A stretch of 64,000 bases of DNA from Blastobasis lacticolella (GCA_905147135.1 LR990061.1:7850026-7914025); one strand, 5' to 3'; shown: positions 21,966 through 33,420, numbered from the stretch's first letter. Numbers and translations: made by a program. Notes: generated from the sequence alone by a model not told the origin.

Positions 21966-23286
21966 GGCACTATATTGACTTATATATTTAATATACCTAC
22001 AGAGACCGTCGTATTTGCGCTTAAACCATACACAAACGGTTTATTTTTTTTTGTTATAGTTTATGTAAACATATTGGAGAACCATGAAATTTTTTAAATC
22101 GTAAAAGACAAATTTTTCAAGCCAGTCATCCGCGCTTATGTAGCTACATAAACAATCATATTTTTATTAAAAACTTGACTTGTTTGTTTCGATAAAAATG
22201 TTGTTTTAATTTAAAAATTACAGCATTTTTAATTGGCAACACTTTGAGAGGAAGACCCTGTATTAGACGAAGTTAACGCTAGCGCTACGCTGCAATACGA
22301 TGTAGGTATGTATCTGGTATGGTAAGTATGCCTAGCTATTTATTTATCAGACTGTTTACTGCTACACATATGAAATAATTTGTCAACATAAAATATCCGC
22401 ATGATCGTTTTTGATATTAAGTTCAATAACTTTCAAATACTTACGCAAAATTTGATACACTGGTTGACACGATTGTCGTGGAAAAGAGGAAATGAAAAAC
22501 GTAAAAGGATCACTAATTGAAACGACAAAAAATCTATTTTAACAAAAAACGTCATTTCCGTTTCCAAAAACGGTTCATTTAACGACAATTTGTGGCGCCC
22601 ATTCTCCAGTCGTCCATTGCAGCATATTATTATAATACAATTTTTATATCCACCGTTTAGTTCTCTACAGGATGATTCCATAAAATATTTAATCAACATT
22701 TGATGTTTACACACAGGTTGTCATAGTGTTGAACTAATGTACGTAACTCAGAAAAGAGTCATTGGTACATGGCAGCACCGAGATTCCTAATTAGTTACCT
22801 ACTAAAATTTGGTGACTGTACAATAATATCTTTATTTTTTATAATAAATATAGTGACTTGACAATAGCACTGCTATAAAGAAAACACCAAGGTCTCCTAG
22901 GGACCCTGGGATTGGTTAAACAGGCGATTAGAACCCCGCAATATACCTATATTACAAAGTGAATAATATTAGGTTCTTACCTATGCAATCGGCATTCTAA
23001 AACCGTAATTTTCAAACAAGCAAATTTATCAATTTCATGTAATTGGAAAATCCGTTTACAATAATACTTTGTAGGTATAATCAAACAACATTGAGCTAAC
23101 TGGTTCATATCCTTTTAATGTGATAACTACTCTCTTCATAAAATTACACCAGGTTAAAGTGGCAAAGGAGGCGACAGCTGAAAACGGGTATTTTCACACT
23201 TTCATTTTTATTAATTTTGAGATTTATCGTCATCTAAATATATTCTATTTTTGAAATCGAGTATTTATTTTGATATGTTATGTACA
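21966..23286. other. Interval with an S1 fragment, no gene
   Basis: At about 22725-22795 a minus-strand S1 head fragment is present (CTCAGAAAAGAGTCATTGGT, ACATGGCAGCACCGAGATTC). Otherwise AT-rich sequence with short ORFs only. Confidence 0.4.
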
Positions 23287-23523
23287 TTAAAAATATTGTA
23301 TCAAATATAGGCTTGCGAGATAGACGCCCAATGCGCTGATCAGTCCAGATCCGCTCTGTCTTGGACACTTCGGTTTGCGAACCACTTTAATGCTGCCGAA
23401 GATAGAGTGACCTTGCGCAAGATAGTCCACGACAAAGTCATCCGAAGAGTACTCGACCATCAGGATTGAGGATAAACGACGTAAAGAGGAGGATACGCAT
23501 GCGAAAAAGAATGCCATATTCAT
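23287..23523 (-). CDS. Unidentified short ORF with hydrophobic ends
   Basis: A 78-codon minus-strand frame. The N-terminus is hydrophobic (MNMAFFFACVSSS), the middle is polar and acidic (YSSDDFVVDY), then comes a Lys/Cys patch (KVVRKPKCPRQ) and a C-terminal hydrophobic stretch (LISALGVYLASLYLIQYF). The base composition is more GC-rich than its surroundings, and an AATAAA lies just past the stop on the minus strand. This could be a small secreted or anchored protein, or the last exon of a larger gene. I recognise no family. It may equally be a chance ORF. Confidence 0.2.
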   Translation of the reverse strand: MNMAFFFACVSSSLRRLSSILMVEYSSDDFVVDYLAQGHSIFGSIKVVRKPKCPRQSGSGLISALGVYLASLYLIQYF

Positions 23524-25221
23524 AGGTAAGGACCCATTAGTTTAAAACATTATGACAGAAATTGGCTCTTCTTATAAGGGTCTCCGAATAATAACAAAAC
23601 ATTATAGAAGGACGTGACTTCTGTCCGTGTCATTAGGATATTTTGTTTCGAAAATATCGTAAAAAAATAAACGGACCGCTTTTGTAAACCCTTGAAATCC
23701 TTTTACCACAAAAAAGGTAATTTGACACGTAACTTTGAGAACTTCGTATTCCATCGGCGAGTTTAATCGACCGTGTAATATTCGTTGGCAACCAAACCGT
23801 CAATAGGTTTGAAATAATGTGTTGAACGTTTTATTTCTTGTGAATTTAATGAGTTTAGGGTTAGATAAAGGTTAAACCAAATGATTTTTTAAAAGGATGT
23901 CTCCGAATAATCGATGTTTAGCGACCAAATGATTATATGGCGCCGCTTGTGATCTTGGTATCCTATGGAGACAGATACAGGCGGCTGTTACTAACAATTT
24001 TAAGATAGTATATTGATTATTAGTCAAAACTTTTCACAGAACTTGTTTTTGATCGTATTTTTATTAATTGTTAATTAAAATAGACATGAGTATAAACTAG
24101 AAATTCATCACTTAAGCTAGTTAACACACGTTTTACACTCCGTGTCTGTTTATCTGTCTTGTAGTCTTCTAGACCACGCAACGGAATTTGATGCACTTAG
24201 GTGATAAAAATAGTTTGACACGAGTGTTTTAATACCTAATTATATGCAGTTGCATACACTACTTTATCTACACTCATATTTTCATGTCAAAATTTCGTAC
24301 CCATAATTTTCTCAACATTGCTGGAAGTAAGCTGCGAGTCAGTTCTGTTCCTACGCGTCAAGGATATCAAGCGTCGGGAAGTTTACTTCACTACTTTCAC
24401 ATTTATATATTTATTTGCTTTAAAGAAGGAAAATCGTTCACAAACACAAATTAGAACAATTTGAAAAAATATTCTGTTTAGCGGGAAAATAATTAGTAAT
24501 TACAATAATTTGAATTTGTTAAAGGCTTTTACAAAAGCAAAAAATAAAAGTGTTGCATAATGATTAAAAACTTATTTTACGTAATAAAAATTGTATGGGA
24601 AATGCTATATCACAAAGCAATTTTTAAAAATTTATAGACTGGTGTGAAAAACGTGTATCCTTGAACGACTGTTTTCGAATATGTAATTGGAACATAACGC
24701 TATGAGTGTAGATTAAATAAATTTTAGTGAATCTAGGTGAAGTTTCTTTCGTCAATGCAACATACCTAGAGATACACGTTTTTTGACAAGAAAAATGACA
24801 ATCCTCAATCAGAGTTTTTGCTCGATTGCGTGTCGTATTAGGAACCAAATTAGTTCGGAACCGCGCGCAGGCGCAGGCAGGACACGCTAGGAGGATGGTA
24901 TAGTTCCACCGCTGTGGCATGGCATCTGTGACAGAATTGTACAATATAACGAATATTAAACAAATACAAAACCTTTATTCCACACAAAATGTAGCATAAT
25001 AGTAAGTTAGGTTTTAAGCCCACCCAAAGTCAAGAGGGGGACCCCCACCTACCGCCTTATCGGTGCCCTTATATAGTTGTGGTCGGCACAAATGTCTCTT
25101 TCTCAAAATATTTAACACTTTGTGTTGTCTCTTTCTCACATTTTACCCACTAGTCATCAGTCACATAATGAATTACGTAAATACCTAAACGTTAAATTGT
25201 TGATTTTCTTTTTCTCCTCAG
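23524..25221. other. AT-rich spacer upstream of the 25.2-kb exon
   Basis: No recognisable gene. A minus-strand 106-codon frame at 24624-24944 has many Cys and Arg near its start but no family signature. Region 25090-25221 becomes pyrimidine-rich just before the exon acceptor. Confidence 0.3.
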
Positions 25222-25386
25222 AATTCACTTAAAAATATTCATATAGAGCAGCAGCCGCGTTGTGACTTGAGGATTGCTGAGATGCCTCATTCCTATAATA
25301 TTGCCAGTATTGAATCCTTCAACCCGGAACACAACAATTCAAACATAGTAGGCAACTTGCCGGCCGAAAAAGATAAGGCGGTGGCA
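25222..25386 (+). CDS. Internal or first coding exon of an unidentified gene
   Basis: A strong polypyrimidine tract (TGATTTTCTTTTTCTCCTCAG) ends at 25221 and a consensus donor (GCA|GTAAGT) begins at 25387. The 165 bases between are open for exactly 55 codons, so both flanking introns are phase 0. An internal Met lies at codon 21 (R-I-A-E-M-P-H-S-Y) and could be the true start, with the first 20 codons being in-frame 5' UTR. The peptide is polar and Asn/Glu-rich, with IASIESFNPEHNN in the middle and LPAEKDKAVA at its end. It has no membrane segment and no DNA-binding motif. Function unknown: it resembles a cytosolic N-terminal tail of a larger protein. The partner exons were not found. It lies 5.8 kb past the C15 stop, on the same strand. 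Confidence 0.6.
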
Positions 25387-26769
25387 GTAAGTATCCTTGG
25401 GTACTTGAAATAATCTACTTGGGTTATCAGAATAGAGGAATCCACATTAAAATTCGGAGCTACCTTAGGCTACGCGAGCGATACTGCAAAAGCTGTTTCA
25501 TATCTACTATAACCAATTGAGATAATTTATTGTACTTATGAAATCATTGAATCTTTAAAATTATTTGTAATATAGCTAACCTAATGTCACTTGCCAATGT
25601 CCACAGCTCCGACTATAAATAAGAACGTAAAAAGTTTTTGAGCGATTTTCTAATCACGAATAGGTACCATTGACAAACCAAATTATCAGCGGACGACTTA
25701 TTAGAAACGATACTTTGCGTGACTATAATAGTTTAGTATGACAAAAACTGACGTGAGACATAATAAAGGTTAACGTTGTTATTTCAATAGTAATAACTGA
25801 GACGTTTTCAAATAAAAATGACATTCATTATAAGTATGACAGTAATTTTGGCTTCGCATAACTGGTGAGATTGTGGGACAAAGAAAAGTGCGGTTGTAGA
25901 ATTCTATAAAGCCTAAAGAGGTACTATGGTCGCAAACTACTGTTCTAACTTCAAGAATATATTTCTGTATCTTGGGTGGGTATCTTTCTGTAAAAGCATT
26001 ATTTATAAAATAATTATGTTTTGTCGTTGTTTTGTATTATTTTAAGTCTGTCTGCCGTATCTTTAAACGTGAATGTTTTGAACAATGTTTCATCTATAAA
26101 TTATTATTTATTTGTTATTATTTAGTATTTAAAAGGCTTATGTCTTAAAATGGCGATATTAAAGTCAAGATCGCCAAGACGAAGTCTGACGATGACTCGT
26201 ATATCTACTAGTGTAACTCGTAAATCTTTCTTTGAAAACGATTATATATTTGTAATGCCATAAATCTCCATATCAATCAGTAAATTTAAAAAATCCATAA
26301 TTTTAAATCCAAAGACAGATTTCATGCGAGAAAACCACGGAAATAGAGCAAGAATAATGTTATCTTGTAGACTCATTTATCTGCAAATAACACAAGAACA
26401 TGGATAACAACAAACAGTCAGAGAAAAGCGAATCGATATAGCTTCGTTAACCGACTACCCTCCGAACAAACTCCCAACAGGAAATAAACAATCTTTAATA
26501 GACCGGAACTCAAAATCGCAATCAAAAGCGACCACAATAAGGCAGCCGACAACGGTCGCAAAGTTTTGAAACTCGAACTGATTGATGTTCCAATTAACTG
26601 TCAAAATGACAGCCCAACGGTGTCGCCTGTACGAAAAAAGTAATTGGAGGGTAGCTCGATAATCGGTCGGTAGTTTTATAGTTGCGTTTTTGTGGAGGTT
26701 GTGTAGAAGATTGTTGCAGGTGCCTTTTTGTGTTTGTTATGCTTGGGGTTTTGTTGCTACTTATATGAG

Positions 26770-27058
26770 AGGTTTTCAAGATTATGCTCTTACGGTGAGC
26801 AAAAACATCGTGATGAAACCTGCTCATTCAAGCGAGTAAATGTGGAACCATACTCAACCGATTGAACTTGCCAGATTGGAACATGATCCGTGTTCCAATC
26901 TGGCAAGTTCACTTGGGGCTGGGTCACCGAGCTCAGATGGCAGTCATCCAACTGTATTTATCTGATCTGTCAAATCCTGAATCATAGTCAAGGCGGACCC
27001 CGAGTCCTCGAGCGCGTGAGCACAACCGGGACATTAAGACCAAGATGATTATTTACGA
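26770..27058 (+). mobile_element. SINE S1 with an internal palindrome
   Basis: CTCTTACGGTGAGCAAAAAC, GATGAAACCTGCTCATTCA, then the diagnostic GATCTGTCAAATCCTGAATC and the tail (GTGAGCACAACCGGGACATT). In the middle the usual single CATGATCCAATCTGG block is replaced by a perfect inverted duplication at 26863-26911. Confidence 0.7.
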
Positions 27059-27361
27059 GTATTTTATATTATGGCCCAATATAAAAGGCCTTAAAGCAGA
27101 TACTACGAGGCTAATACGATAGTCTTGAGCAAGCAATACACACAACTCGTATTACATGTCACCCCGCAGTCGACATTAGTAACACCGTGTGTGCTAATGA
27201 GGTGCATAAACTGGAGATACTGTGTAATCGGTATAGGGAGCTACGAAAGCCTGGACATATCTGATATTGTTAAAATCTAAAAGTAACTTAAATAAAAATT
27301 TAAAATTATTAGCTTTTATTTAAAATTGTGTTACAAATAAAAGAAAAAATGTATTATATCG

Positions 27362-27580
27362 GGTCATCTTGGTGTTAAAGTCGCGCTCGAGGGCCCGAGG
27401 TCCGTCTTGATCATCATTCAAAATTTGGCTGATCATCTAATGACAGCGACTGCCATCTGACTTCCGTGACCCTATAAACAGTTTGGATTGACCAGATTGG
27501 ATCATGGTTACACATTCAGTCCCCTGAATGTGCAGGTTTCATCACGATATTTTCCCTCATCGTAGGAGCATCGGTTAATC
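27362..27580 (-). mobile_element. SINE S1, 3' two-thirds, minus strand
   Basis: The + strand reads TCATCTTGGTGTTAAAGTCG, CGCTCGAGGGCCCGAGGTCC, AGATTGGATCATGGTTACAC, GAATGTGCAGGTTTCATCAC, GAGCATCGGTTAA: the reverse complement of S1 from its tail up to the post-tRNA region. The tRNA head is missing. Confidence 0.7.
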
Positions 27581-27984
27581 TATAAAAAAGAAACAGCATC
27601 GAAATCGGTTCTTCAGAGCTATTTTCTCAATGTGGCTAAACCGTTTTTGTTTTATGCTTACAACTTGCGATCTCCACCATGAGGGAGGCATACGAGCAAA
27701 CGCGACACCTGATGGTAAGTAATGAATTTGTGGGAATATGGTACTTCCCTGGATAAGCTCGCCCATTTCCGTATTATACGAAAGTTAAATGTAAGCGCCG
27801 GGTCCACGAGTAATAAAATAAAATATTAATTAACAATTCTGTAAGGAAACTGAAAATGGTTTCCTAGAAGAAGCACGAGCCCTGGCAGAAGCTGGAGTTT
27901 ATTCTTTATTCCAGTAAAGTTGATAAGAATATAACTATACTGATGATGACATGCAACGACTGACTGAAATAGTATGTCATTTGT

Positions 27985-28245
27985 ATCATCATCATCGCAG
28001 CCCAGCCCATAACAGTCCTCTGCAGGACTTAGGGCCTTTTCTACCAAATGAAAGGATTACCATAATCTCTTACTTAGGTTGGAGATCTCAGTGTTCTAAA
28101 TATAACAATGGAAAAGCTGCTACCTGTGTTTCAGCCTACGGAGACTCTAGATCTTTTGTCTCAAAAACATTAGTCGCCTTGTACGACACCCACGAGTGTA
28201 AGGGGTTGGTGCTATTCTACTCTGCCGGACACCACACGGCCATTT
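27985..28245 (+). mobile_element. S3 repeat, full length, subtype 1
   Basis: ATCATCGCAGCCCAGCCCAT, CTGCAGGACTTAGGGCC, TTAGTCGCCTTGTACGACAC and end GCTATTCTACTCTGCCGGAC, ACCACACGGCC. A poorly preserved left half accounts for a spurious 111-codon ORF here. Confidence 0.7.
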
Positions 28246-28424
28246 GTTTACTTACAAAACATGATTTAATAATAATTAGTAGATAATATAATTTAAGTAG
28301 TAGTAATTTAATTTAAGACCTCATTATTGCCTCCACCGGTTCTTAAATGTCCTTTCAGATTGTTTAAGGTTGGCTGGAAGAAATCCCATTGTGGGATAAG
28401 CCCGCTTTTGCTTTTTAAAATTAT

Positions 28425-28478
28425 TTTTGTATTTCCTGTATTTATTAAGCAATAAAGAGTTTACATACATACATACAT
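28425..28478 (+). mobile_element. Retrotransposon 3' tail with (TACA)n
   Basis: AAGCAATAAAGAGTTTACAT followed by a (ACATAC) run. Same tail as at 11061-11123. A polyadenylation-like AATAAA precedes the run. Confidence 0.45.
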
Positions 28479-28888
28479 TTACTTCAAATTCTCCAATTTC
28501 AAAACATCCACATCCACATCGACTCCGTCCCCTGTCTTCGTACGTGGCGGGTATTCCCCAAATTGCCCATCTCACAGGGATTAAATTTGATTTCACCCTA
28601 ATCAGTATCACTTACTGACTAATTGCTTTCCGCAAAATGCTCAACTATGCCATTTGTCAGGTGTTTTAGGGTAATTAGTTTGCATTTAGGGGAGTTTAAT
28701 ATTCTATAGGATGTTGGAAATATGTTTTACATTTATTGAAAAACAAGGTGAGTGCTTTTCAACTGTAAAGTAAATTACCTCATTTGCCAAAGCCCCAAAT
28801 CTTGGTTAAAGCTAATAAAGACGCCAAAATGATTATGAAGAGTACTTTATGAAACTTATTGCCTGCGACTTTTCGGGATAAAAAGTAG

Positions 28889-29008
28889 CCTAAGGCGCTG
28901 TCCTAATTAGCAACGGTCGTGCGAACATGGTCGTACCACCATGGAGACCTCAAAACCGCCCGTCGTACCACCGGTCCTGCGACCTGTCCATTAGGACAGC
29001 GCCTAAGA
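28889..29008. repeat. TIR element E
   Basis: Ends TAAGGCGCTGTCCTAATTAG and CATTAGGACAGCGCCTAAG are inverted repeats of about 16 bp around a 120-bp body that carries CAACGGTCGTGCGAACATGG. A deletion derivative is at 42950-42998. Non-coding MITE. Confidence 0.7.
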
Positions 29009-29197
29009 CCTTCCCCGGGTTGTAATCTATATGCATCCTTATGACAGACAAGCAGTTTTAGCATTTATAATATGTATTGTTTATATTATTGGTGGTCGTT
29101 GCCTACTCCTATCAAAATGATAGCCAGGTTTTTAGTGTTTCCTGTTCGTAAGAAAACGTATGATAATAAAATTATTGTGTCAAGTTATTGTAACCTT

Positions 29198-29320
29198 TTT
29201 TATGTTATACGGCAGACAAACAGGCAAACGGTCTACCTGATGGAAAGTGGTCTCCGACGCCTATAGGCATCACCAATGCGTTACCCGCCTCTGAAGAGAC
29301 CTCTAATATACCTATTGGAC
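29198..29320 (-). mobile_element. LINE-R 3' end
   Basis: TTTTTTATGTTATACGGCAG, ACAAACAGGCAAACGGTCTA, CCTGATGGAAAGTGGTCTCC and CACCAATGCGTTACCCGCC. The T run marks the A-tail of a minus-oriented element. Confidence 0.6.
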
Positions 29321-29327
29321 GATCCCA

Positions 29328-29575
29328 TCTCATCATCATCATCACAGCCCATAACAATCCACTGCAGGACTTCGGGCCTCTCCCACGAAAGGGGAGGTCA
29401 TTGCCATAATCCCCACGCTTGGCAGGCGGGTTGGAGATCGCAGTTCAGTTGATGTAAATCTACCCAGAAAGATGCTGCTGCCCATCTTTCGGATTTGTCC
29501 CTTTGTCGCCTCTTACGACACCCACGGGAAGAGATGGGGTGCTATTCTTTGAGGTGGCGGCACCACACACCGCAT
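29328..29575 (+). mobile_element. S3 repeat, full length, subtype 2
   Basis: CACAGCCCATAACAATCCAC, CCACGCTTGGCAGGCGGGTT, GAGATCGCAGTTCAGTTGAT, GTCGCCTCTTACGACACCCA, and the end GCTATTCTTTGAGGTGGCGG, CACCACACACC. The right end differs from subtype 1 copies but matches 47082-47350. Confidence 0.7.
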
Positions 29576-30300
29576 CTCATAGTCCAAAGGAAACACTGTG
29601 ACTGAGAGGGAGCCCATACAACATCCAAATCGTGCGAAACGAACCTGAGAAAGATATTGTATTACAGACAGAACCCGGAAAAGCCTGGCTGGTATATTTG
29701 TACACAAACTCTTGCAAAAAAAGACTCTCCCAATTGTTGAACCAAGGGACATCTATAGACCACTCAACGTATTAAACATATCAAAAACACAATGACTTAT
29801 TAAACAGCAAAGCGGCGGACTTTATTGACAAAAACAAAACCTAGACTCAACAGTACAATCGCATCGAGAGCCTCTTAAATATTTTATGATGCAACTTTTC
29901 AATGTTGAAAAAAAATTCTCTTCCCCCTATTATTTTCGTCGGGCGTTACTCGATAACGCTTTTACGTCCCTCCGATGGCGAAAAAAGATGAAATAAAGTG
30001 TAAATTTAAAGTTGAAATTGACTTTGACGGATGGTACACAGGCGCAGCCGAGCCGTGACCCGACGTCTTGCGTGCAACATTCGGCGCGTCAACACTCGAC
30101 GGGAGATTGGTCGTCCGCTGTCGGCACTTGTGTGCGTGATTGTACATACAGCAGTAGGTATCGCTGATGACGTGACTGAAATATGAAAATGCATATTCAT
30201 TTAGGTACTAGTCTGTTTTTCTTAGCGGGACAATGACTATTAATGTAGAGAAAACTTAGGCACATTATTGTTTTATTGTTAATGGAAACGTGCGTTAGAG
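29576..30300. other. Interval with a GC-richer patch, no assigned gene
   Basis: Region 29940-30160 is GC- and CpG-richer (GGGCGTTACTCGATAACGC, CGACGTCTTGCGTGCAACAT). Short minus-strand frames of 61-79 codons cross it, with no recognisable motif. It might be an unlinked first exon or promoter; nothing here decides it. Confidence 0.25.
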
Positions 30301-30595
30301 CATGTATGGCCTAATGGATAATATGTCGAACTCGTAAGCCAGAGGTAACGGGTTCGATCCCCAGCGCTCCTTGACTTTTCTGAGTGATGTACAGTAGTTT
30401 GAACACTAACCGATGCTCTTACGGTGAGGGAAAACATCGTGACTGAATTTATTAACATGATCCAATCTGGTCAGGTTTTCGTGTTTACAGGGTTACGGAA
30501 GTCAGCTGATAGTTTCTCTACAGTAATTACCTGAGCTGTCAAATCCTGGATCATGGCCAAGCCGGACGCCGGGACCTCGTGCGCGAAGTACATTG
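30301..30595 (+). mobile_element. SINE S1, nearly full length
   Basis: tRNA-like head with an anticodon-loop-like ACTCGTAAGC and B box GGGTTCGATCCCC (30350-30362), then TTTTCTGAGTGATGTACAG, CTAACCGATGCTCTTACGGT, CATGATCCAATCTGGTCAGG, CTGTCAAATCCTGGATCATG and GGGACCTCGTGCGCGAAG. The anticodon loop suggests a tRNA-Thr(CGT)-like origin (tentative). The last part of the tail is lost. This is a SINE, not a functional tRNA gene, because the acceptor stem does not pair. Confidence 0.75.
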
Positions 30596-31601
30596 TAGGT
30601 ACATTCTTCAAATACTTTGCTATATTAAATTTATCAAATTATACGTCATAATTAACATTGACAGGTCCATATCAACGTCATCAGCTCTTATTATCCGACG
30701 ATCGCATTTTGACCCGAGCGAGGATATCACAAAATTACATCTTTCACTTGTTTAATCCTCAATCGCTGAGTATCAGATATCCGTGCGAAAATGTATCAAA
30801 AATAAGACCAATGTAGTTTGACCCGAGTATGGGTAAGAGGTGTAGATAATGTATTTGAAAGTGAGGGATCAGTCTAAACTGGTCGTCAGGACCAAGAGGG
30901 GTCACGTCATACCATCCTCTGGAGACGAATTATGGAGTTTTGGAAATCGTCACACGAATATAATTGGTGCGATCCCACGCCTGGACAGTGAGTTTGTCAT
31001 ACTAGATTGATTATAAGTTTTCTTGGTTATCACATACATGTAGTTAGTAATTTGCATTTTTGCTTCTCCTCTCTCGACATAGACAGAGCTGAACTAGTAT
31101 TCCTTCGAGACCATAACTAAACAACTAGGAAACTCCCTATTGGCAGCGATCTAGAGTGTAATGTTGTTTTTGTTTTTATTTTTTGTATATTAATTATGTA
31201 ATCTAAATATGCATCTGAATAAATTTTTTTTTAGGCTAACTGTAAAATATACCGTTTCAAATTTATGTTGTAACTGACTACTATAAACAAGACTGCAAGA
31301 AGTGAAATAGCTTTTCCTTTAAAATTATACCTACAGTGTATCGAGCTTTAAGTTAAATCACATTTACTTTAACAACATTATCCATATAATTCTCATCCCG
31401 AGACGTCCACCACCTGAACAAAGGCTTACCCCGGCCTTCCACTGATTTGCTATTACGTTTATAATTTTACGCTTCTGCCATAAAAAACTAAACTTGAACC
31501 GAAACAGGCCCAGCAGCCACAACACAAACACCCATTCAATCGGTATCCGTAATCAAATCGCGCATAACAAAAACACCATCCACTTTAACAAAAGGCCAAT
31601 C
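30596..31601. other. Interval without a recognisable gene
   Basis: AT-rich, with a 61-codon + ORF at 31494-31679 only. No repeat copy clearly recognised. Confidence 0.3.
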
Positions 31602-32074
31602 TCATTTATCATTGCACCGTTTATTAGACAGCGGACCCAGTGCGGCTCCCTGCGCCACTCCCTCCTCACTTTTTATTAACTCATAAAATCTCCCGGAGCC
31701 CTCCATACAAAACAATAACACAGTTTTTCTAATCCCCACGGCTAACAAGTGCGCGATCATAAACCTCCCATCTGTAGCCAAAGCTTGGGGCTTGTCTATG
31801 CCCTGGGGGATGAGCGGTGTTAACTGACTCTTTACAACGACCCCCTCCACCATGGAAAACACAACTCTATTACTACCAAAGCAGATCACAAAATCAGTAA
31901 CCTTGTAGACGACAGTAAAGCCGTTATCGTTGTAAAGCCAGTAATTGGTGGAGCCGTTGAAATGTGAGACGTAAATTTGACTGCAAAACCGCTCGGATAC
32001 GGTCCAAATTTGAGTGAGTATTCTGATCGCACTGCAGACCTTCTGGTTATGAAAAAACGTATCGTGATTCCCAT
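31602..32074 (-). pseudogene. Degraded coding region, possibly a reverse transcriptase remnant
   Basis: Two overlapping minus-strand frames: 31886-32074 (62 codons) and 31602-31889 (95 codons). They have little low-complexity sequence and read like real coding DNA. Near the end of the second frame, IKSEEGVAQGAALGPL resembles the G-x-x-QG-x-x-x-GPL turn of some non-LTR reverse transcriptases. The rest shows no catalytic motif, and no FADD box follows. It could be an old retroelement scrap or an unrelated coding remnant. Confidence 0.3.
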
Positions 32075-32987
32075 AATCTGTTATGCTAGGAGTGAATTTT
32101 GCACTTGACTGTATAGAATCACTCTCATTGAATGAGAAACATCTTGTTCGATACGGAATGAATTAGAAGGGGTGACGGGTCCCAGTGCGGCAAGTGGCTT
32201 GATGATTCTATCGGGTATTCGTGAATTTCTCACGCCTGGCTGAGTTGTTTGTTATTCAATTGGACGTGAAATGTTTGGATTGTGCCCCCGATAGCCATTT
32301 GGTGTTATGGGTTTAATTGTAGTAAAAATTGACAATGACCATGTTTGGGTTATTTTTTCTACAATTGGTTTGTTTGGGTGTACAATGAAAATTTGAAATA
32401 ATAATTATTGTTATTATTAATCATTTCATGTAAAGGTTGGCCAAGCCTCGTAAGCTCGAATGGTTTAACAGAGAAAAAGGTTTCAGAGCTCGTGAAGAGC
32501 CAAGCTTTTAACTCTACAATCAGAAAGTATGGCTTCTATGCCGCGTTTCATAGATTCTTACATAGACAATGATCAACTTTTTGTTTTATTAGACTAGCCA
32601 GGCATTTTACCAACTAATGCTAACTACGCCGTCCTTGTGACGTCATCAGCCCTTACCGCCACGTCGGTCGTGACAAAAAAACTTTGTGTGTTTTGTCAGT
32701 GTACTAACAACATAACACATTACATACATTTTGTAATTTCTGTATAGTATATATTGTGTGCAATAAATTGTTAAATAACATATTATTATCCTGAAAATTT
32801 GAGCTCTTTAGGTTTATCCAGTACGCAAGGTAGACAGTGCCCTAATATGTTTGTGGTCTTGTTATTTTTGTTATTTACATACAAAATTTCAGCTTTCTAG
32901 AACATGGAGACGTAGCCTAGATGTTTTATTTTATATACGTCCTTGCAACCCCCTTCACTAGGGATGGAGCTTAAAAGTTACATATTT

Positions 32988-33130
32988 GTGTCATCACAGC
33001 CTATAACAGTCCACTGCAGGACTTAGGGCCTCACCGAGCTTAGGTTAGTGATTGAATCTCCACGCTTGGCAGGCGGGTTGGAGATCGCCGTAATGCAAAG
33101 ATATACATGAAAAACGCTGCTGCCCATTTT
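32988..33130 (+). mobile_element. S3 repeat, left half
   Basis: TCATCACAGCCTATAACAGT, CCACTGCAGGACTTAGGGCC, CACGCTTGGCAGGCGGGTTG and AAAAACGCTGCTGCCCATTT. The right half is absent. Confidence 0.65.
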
Positions 33131-33264
33131 GCACCTACAGAGACCAAATTTCAAAAAGAGTACGCTTTGAGAATAGATAGGTTATGCCATGTAGTGTCCA
33201 CTAATTTTTTGCTCTGCTTGGCGGGAGCACTTCCGTACTCACTACTCCCAGATACTCTTGGAGA

Positions 33265-33420
33265 AATTCACACAGCGTCGCCTAGCACTAAACTAAAAAA
33301 GCTTGTATTTTTACACTGTGTAGAGTCGTATATTCAGACCCGGAAGAGAAATTAAAATTAAAATTTGTAAATTTTTACCCACCCAAGAATCACGAGTCCT
33401 CTGCGTGGTAGACGGAAATG
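33265..33420 (-). mobile_element. SINE S2, degraded, minus strand
   Basis: GAAATTCACACAGCGTCGCC, AAAAAGCTTGTATTTTTACA, AAATTAAAATTTGTAAATTT and CACGAGTCCTCTGCGTGGTA align with the better S2 copy at 47393-47634, including the decayed anticodon-arm region. Confidence 0.5.

Noticed and set aside
24624..24944. 106-codon minus ORF rich in Cys and Arg near its start
   Set aside because: No repeat pattern of cysteines, no domain and an AT-rich second half typical of a chance frame.
27951..28286. 111-codon + strand ORF
   Set aside because: It lies within an S3 repeat copy; the same positions are interrupted in other copies.
30301..30370. tRNA-like segment with a good B box
   Set aside because: The acceptor stem does not pair and the segment continues into the S1 body and tail found at many loci; it is a SINE head, not a tRNA gene. 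The same applies to 40780-40857 and 47545-47634.
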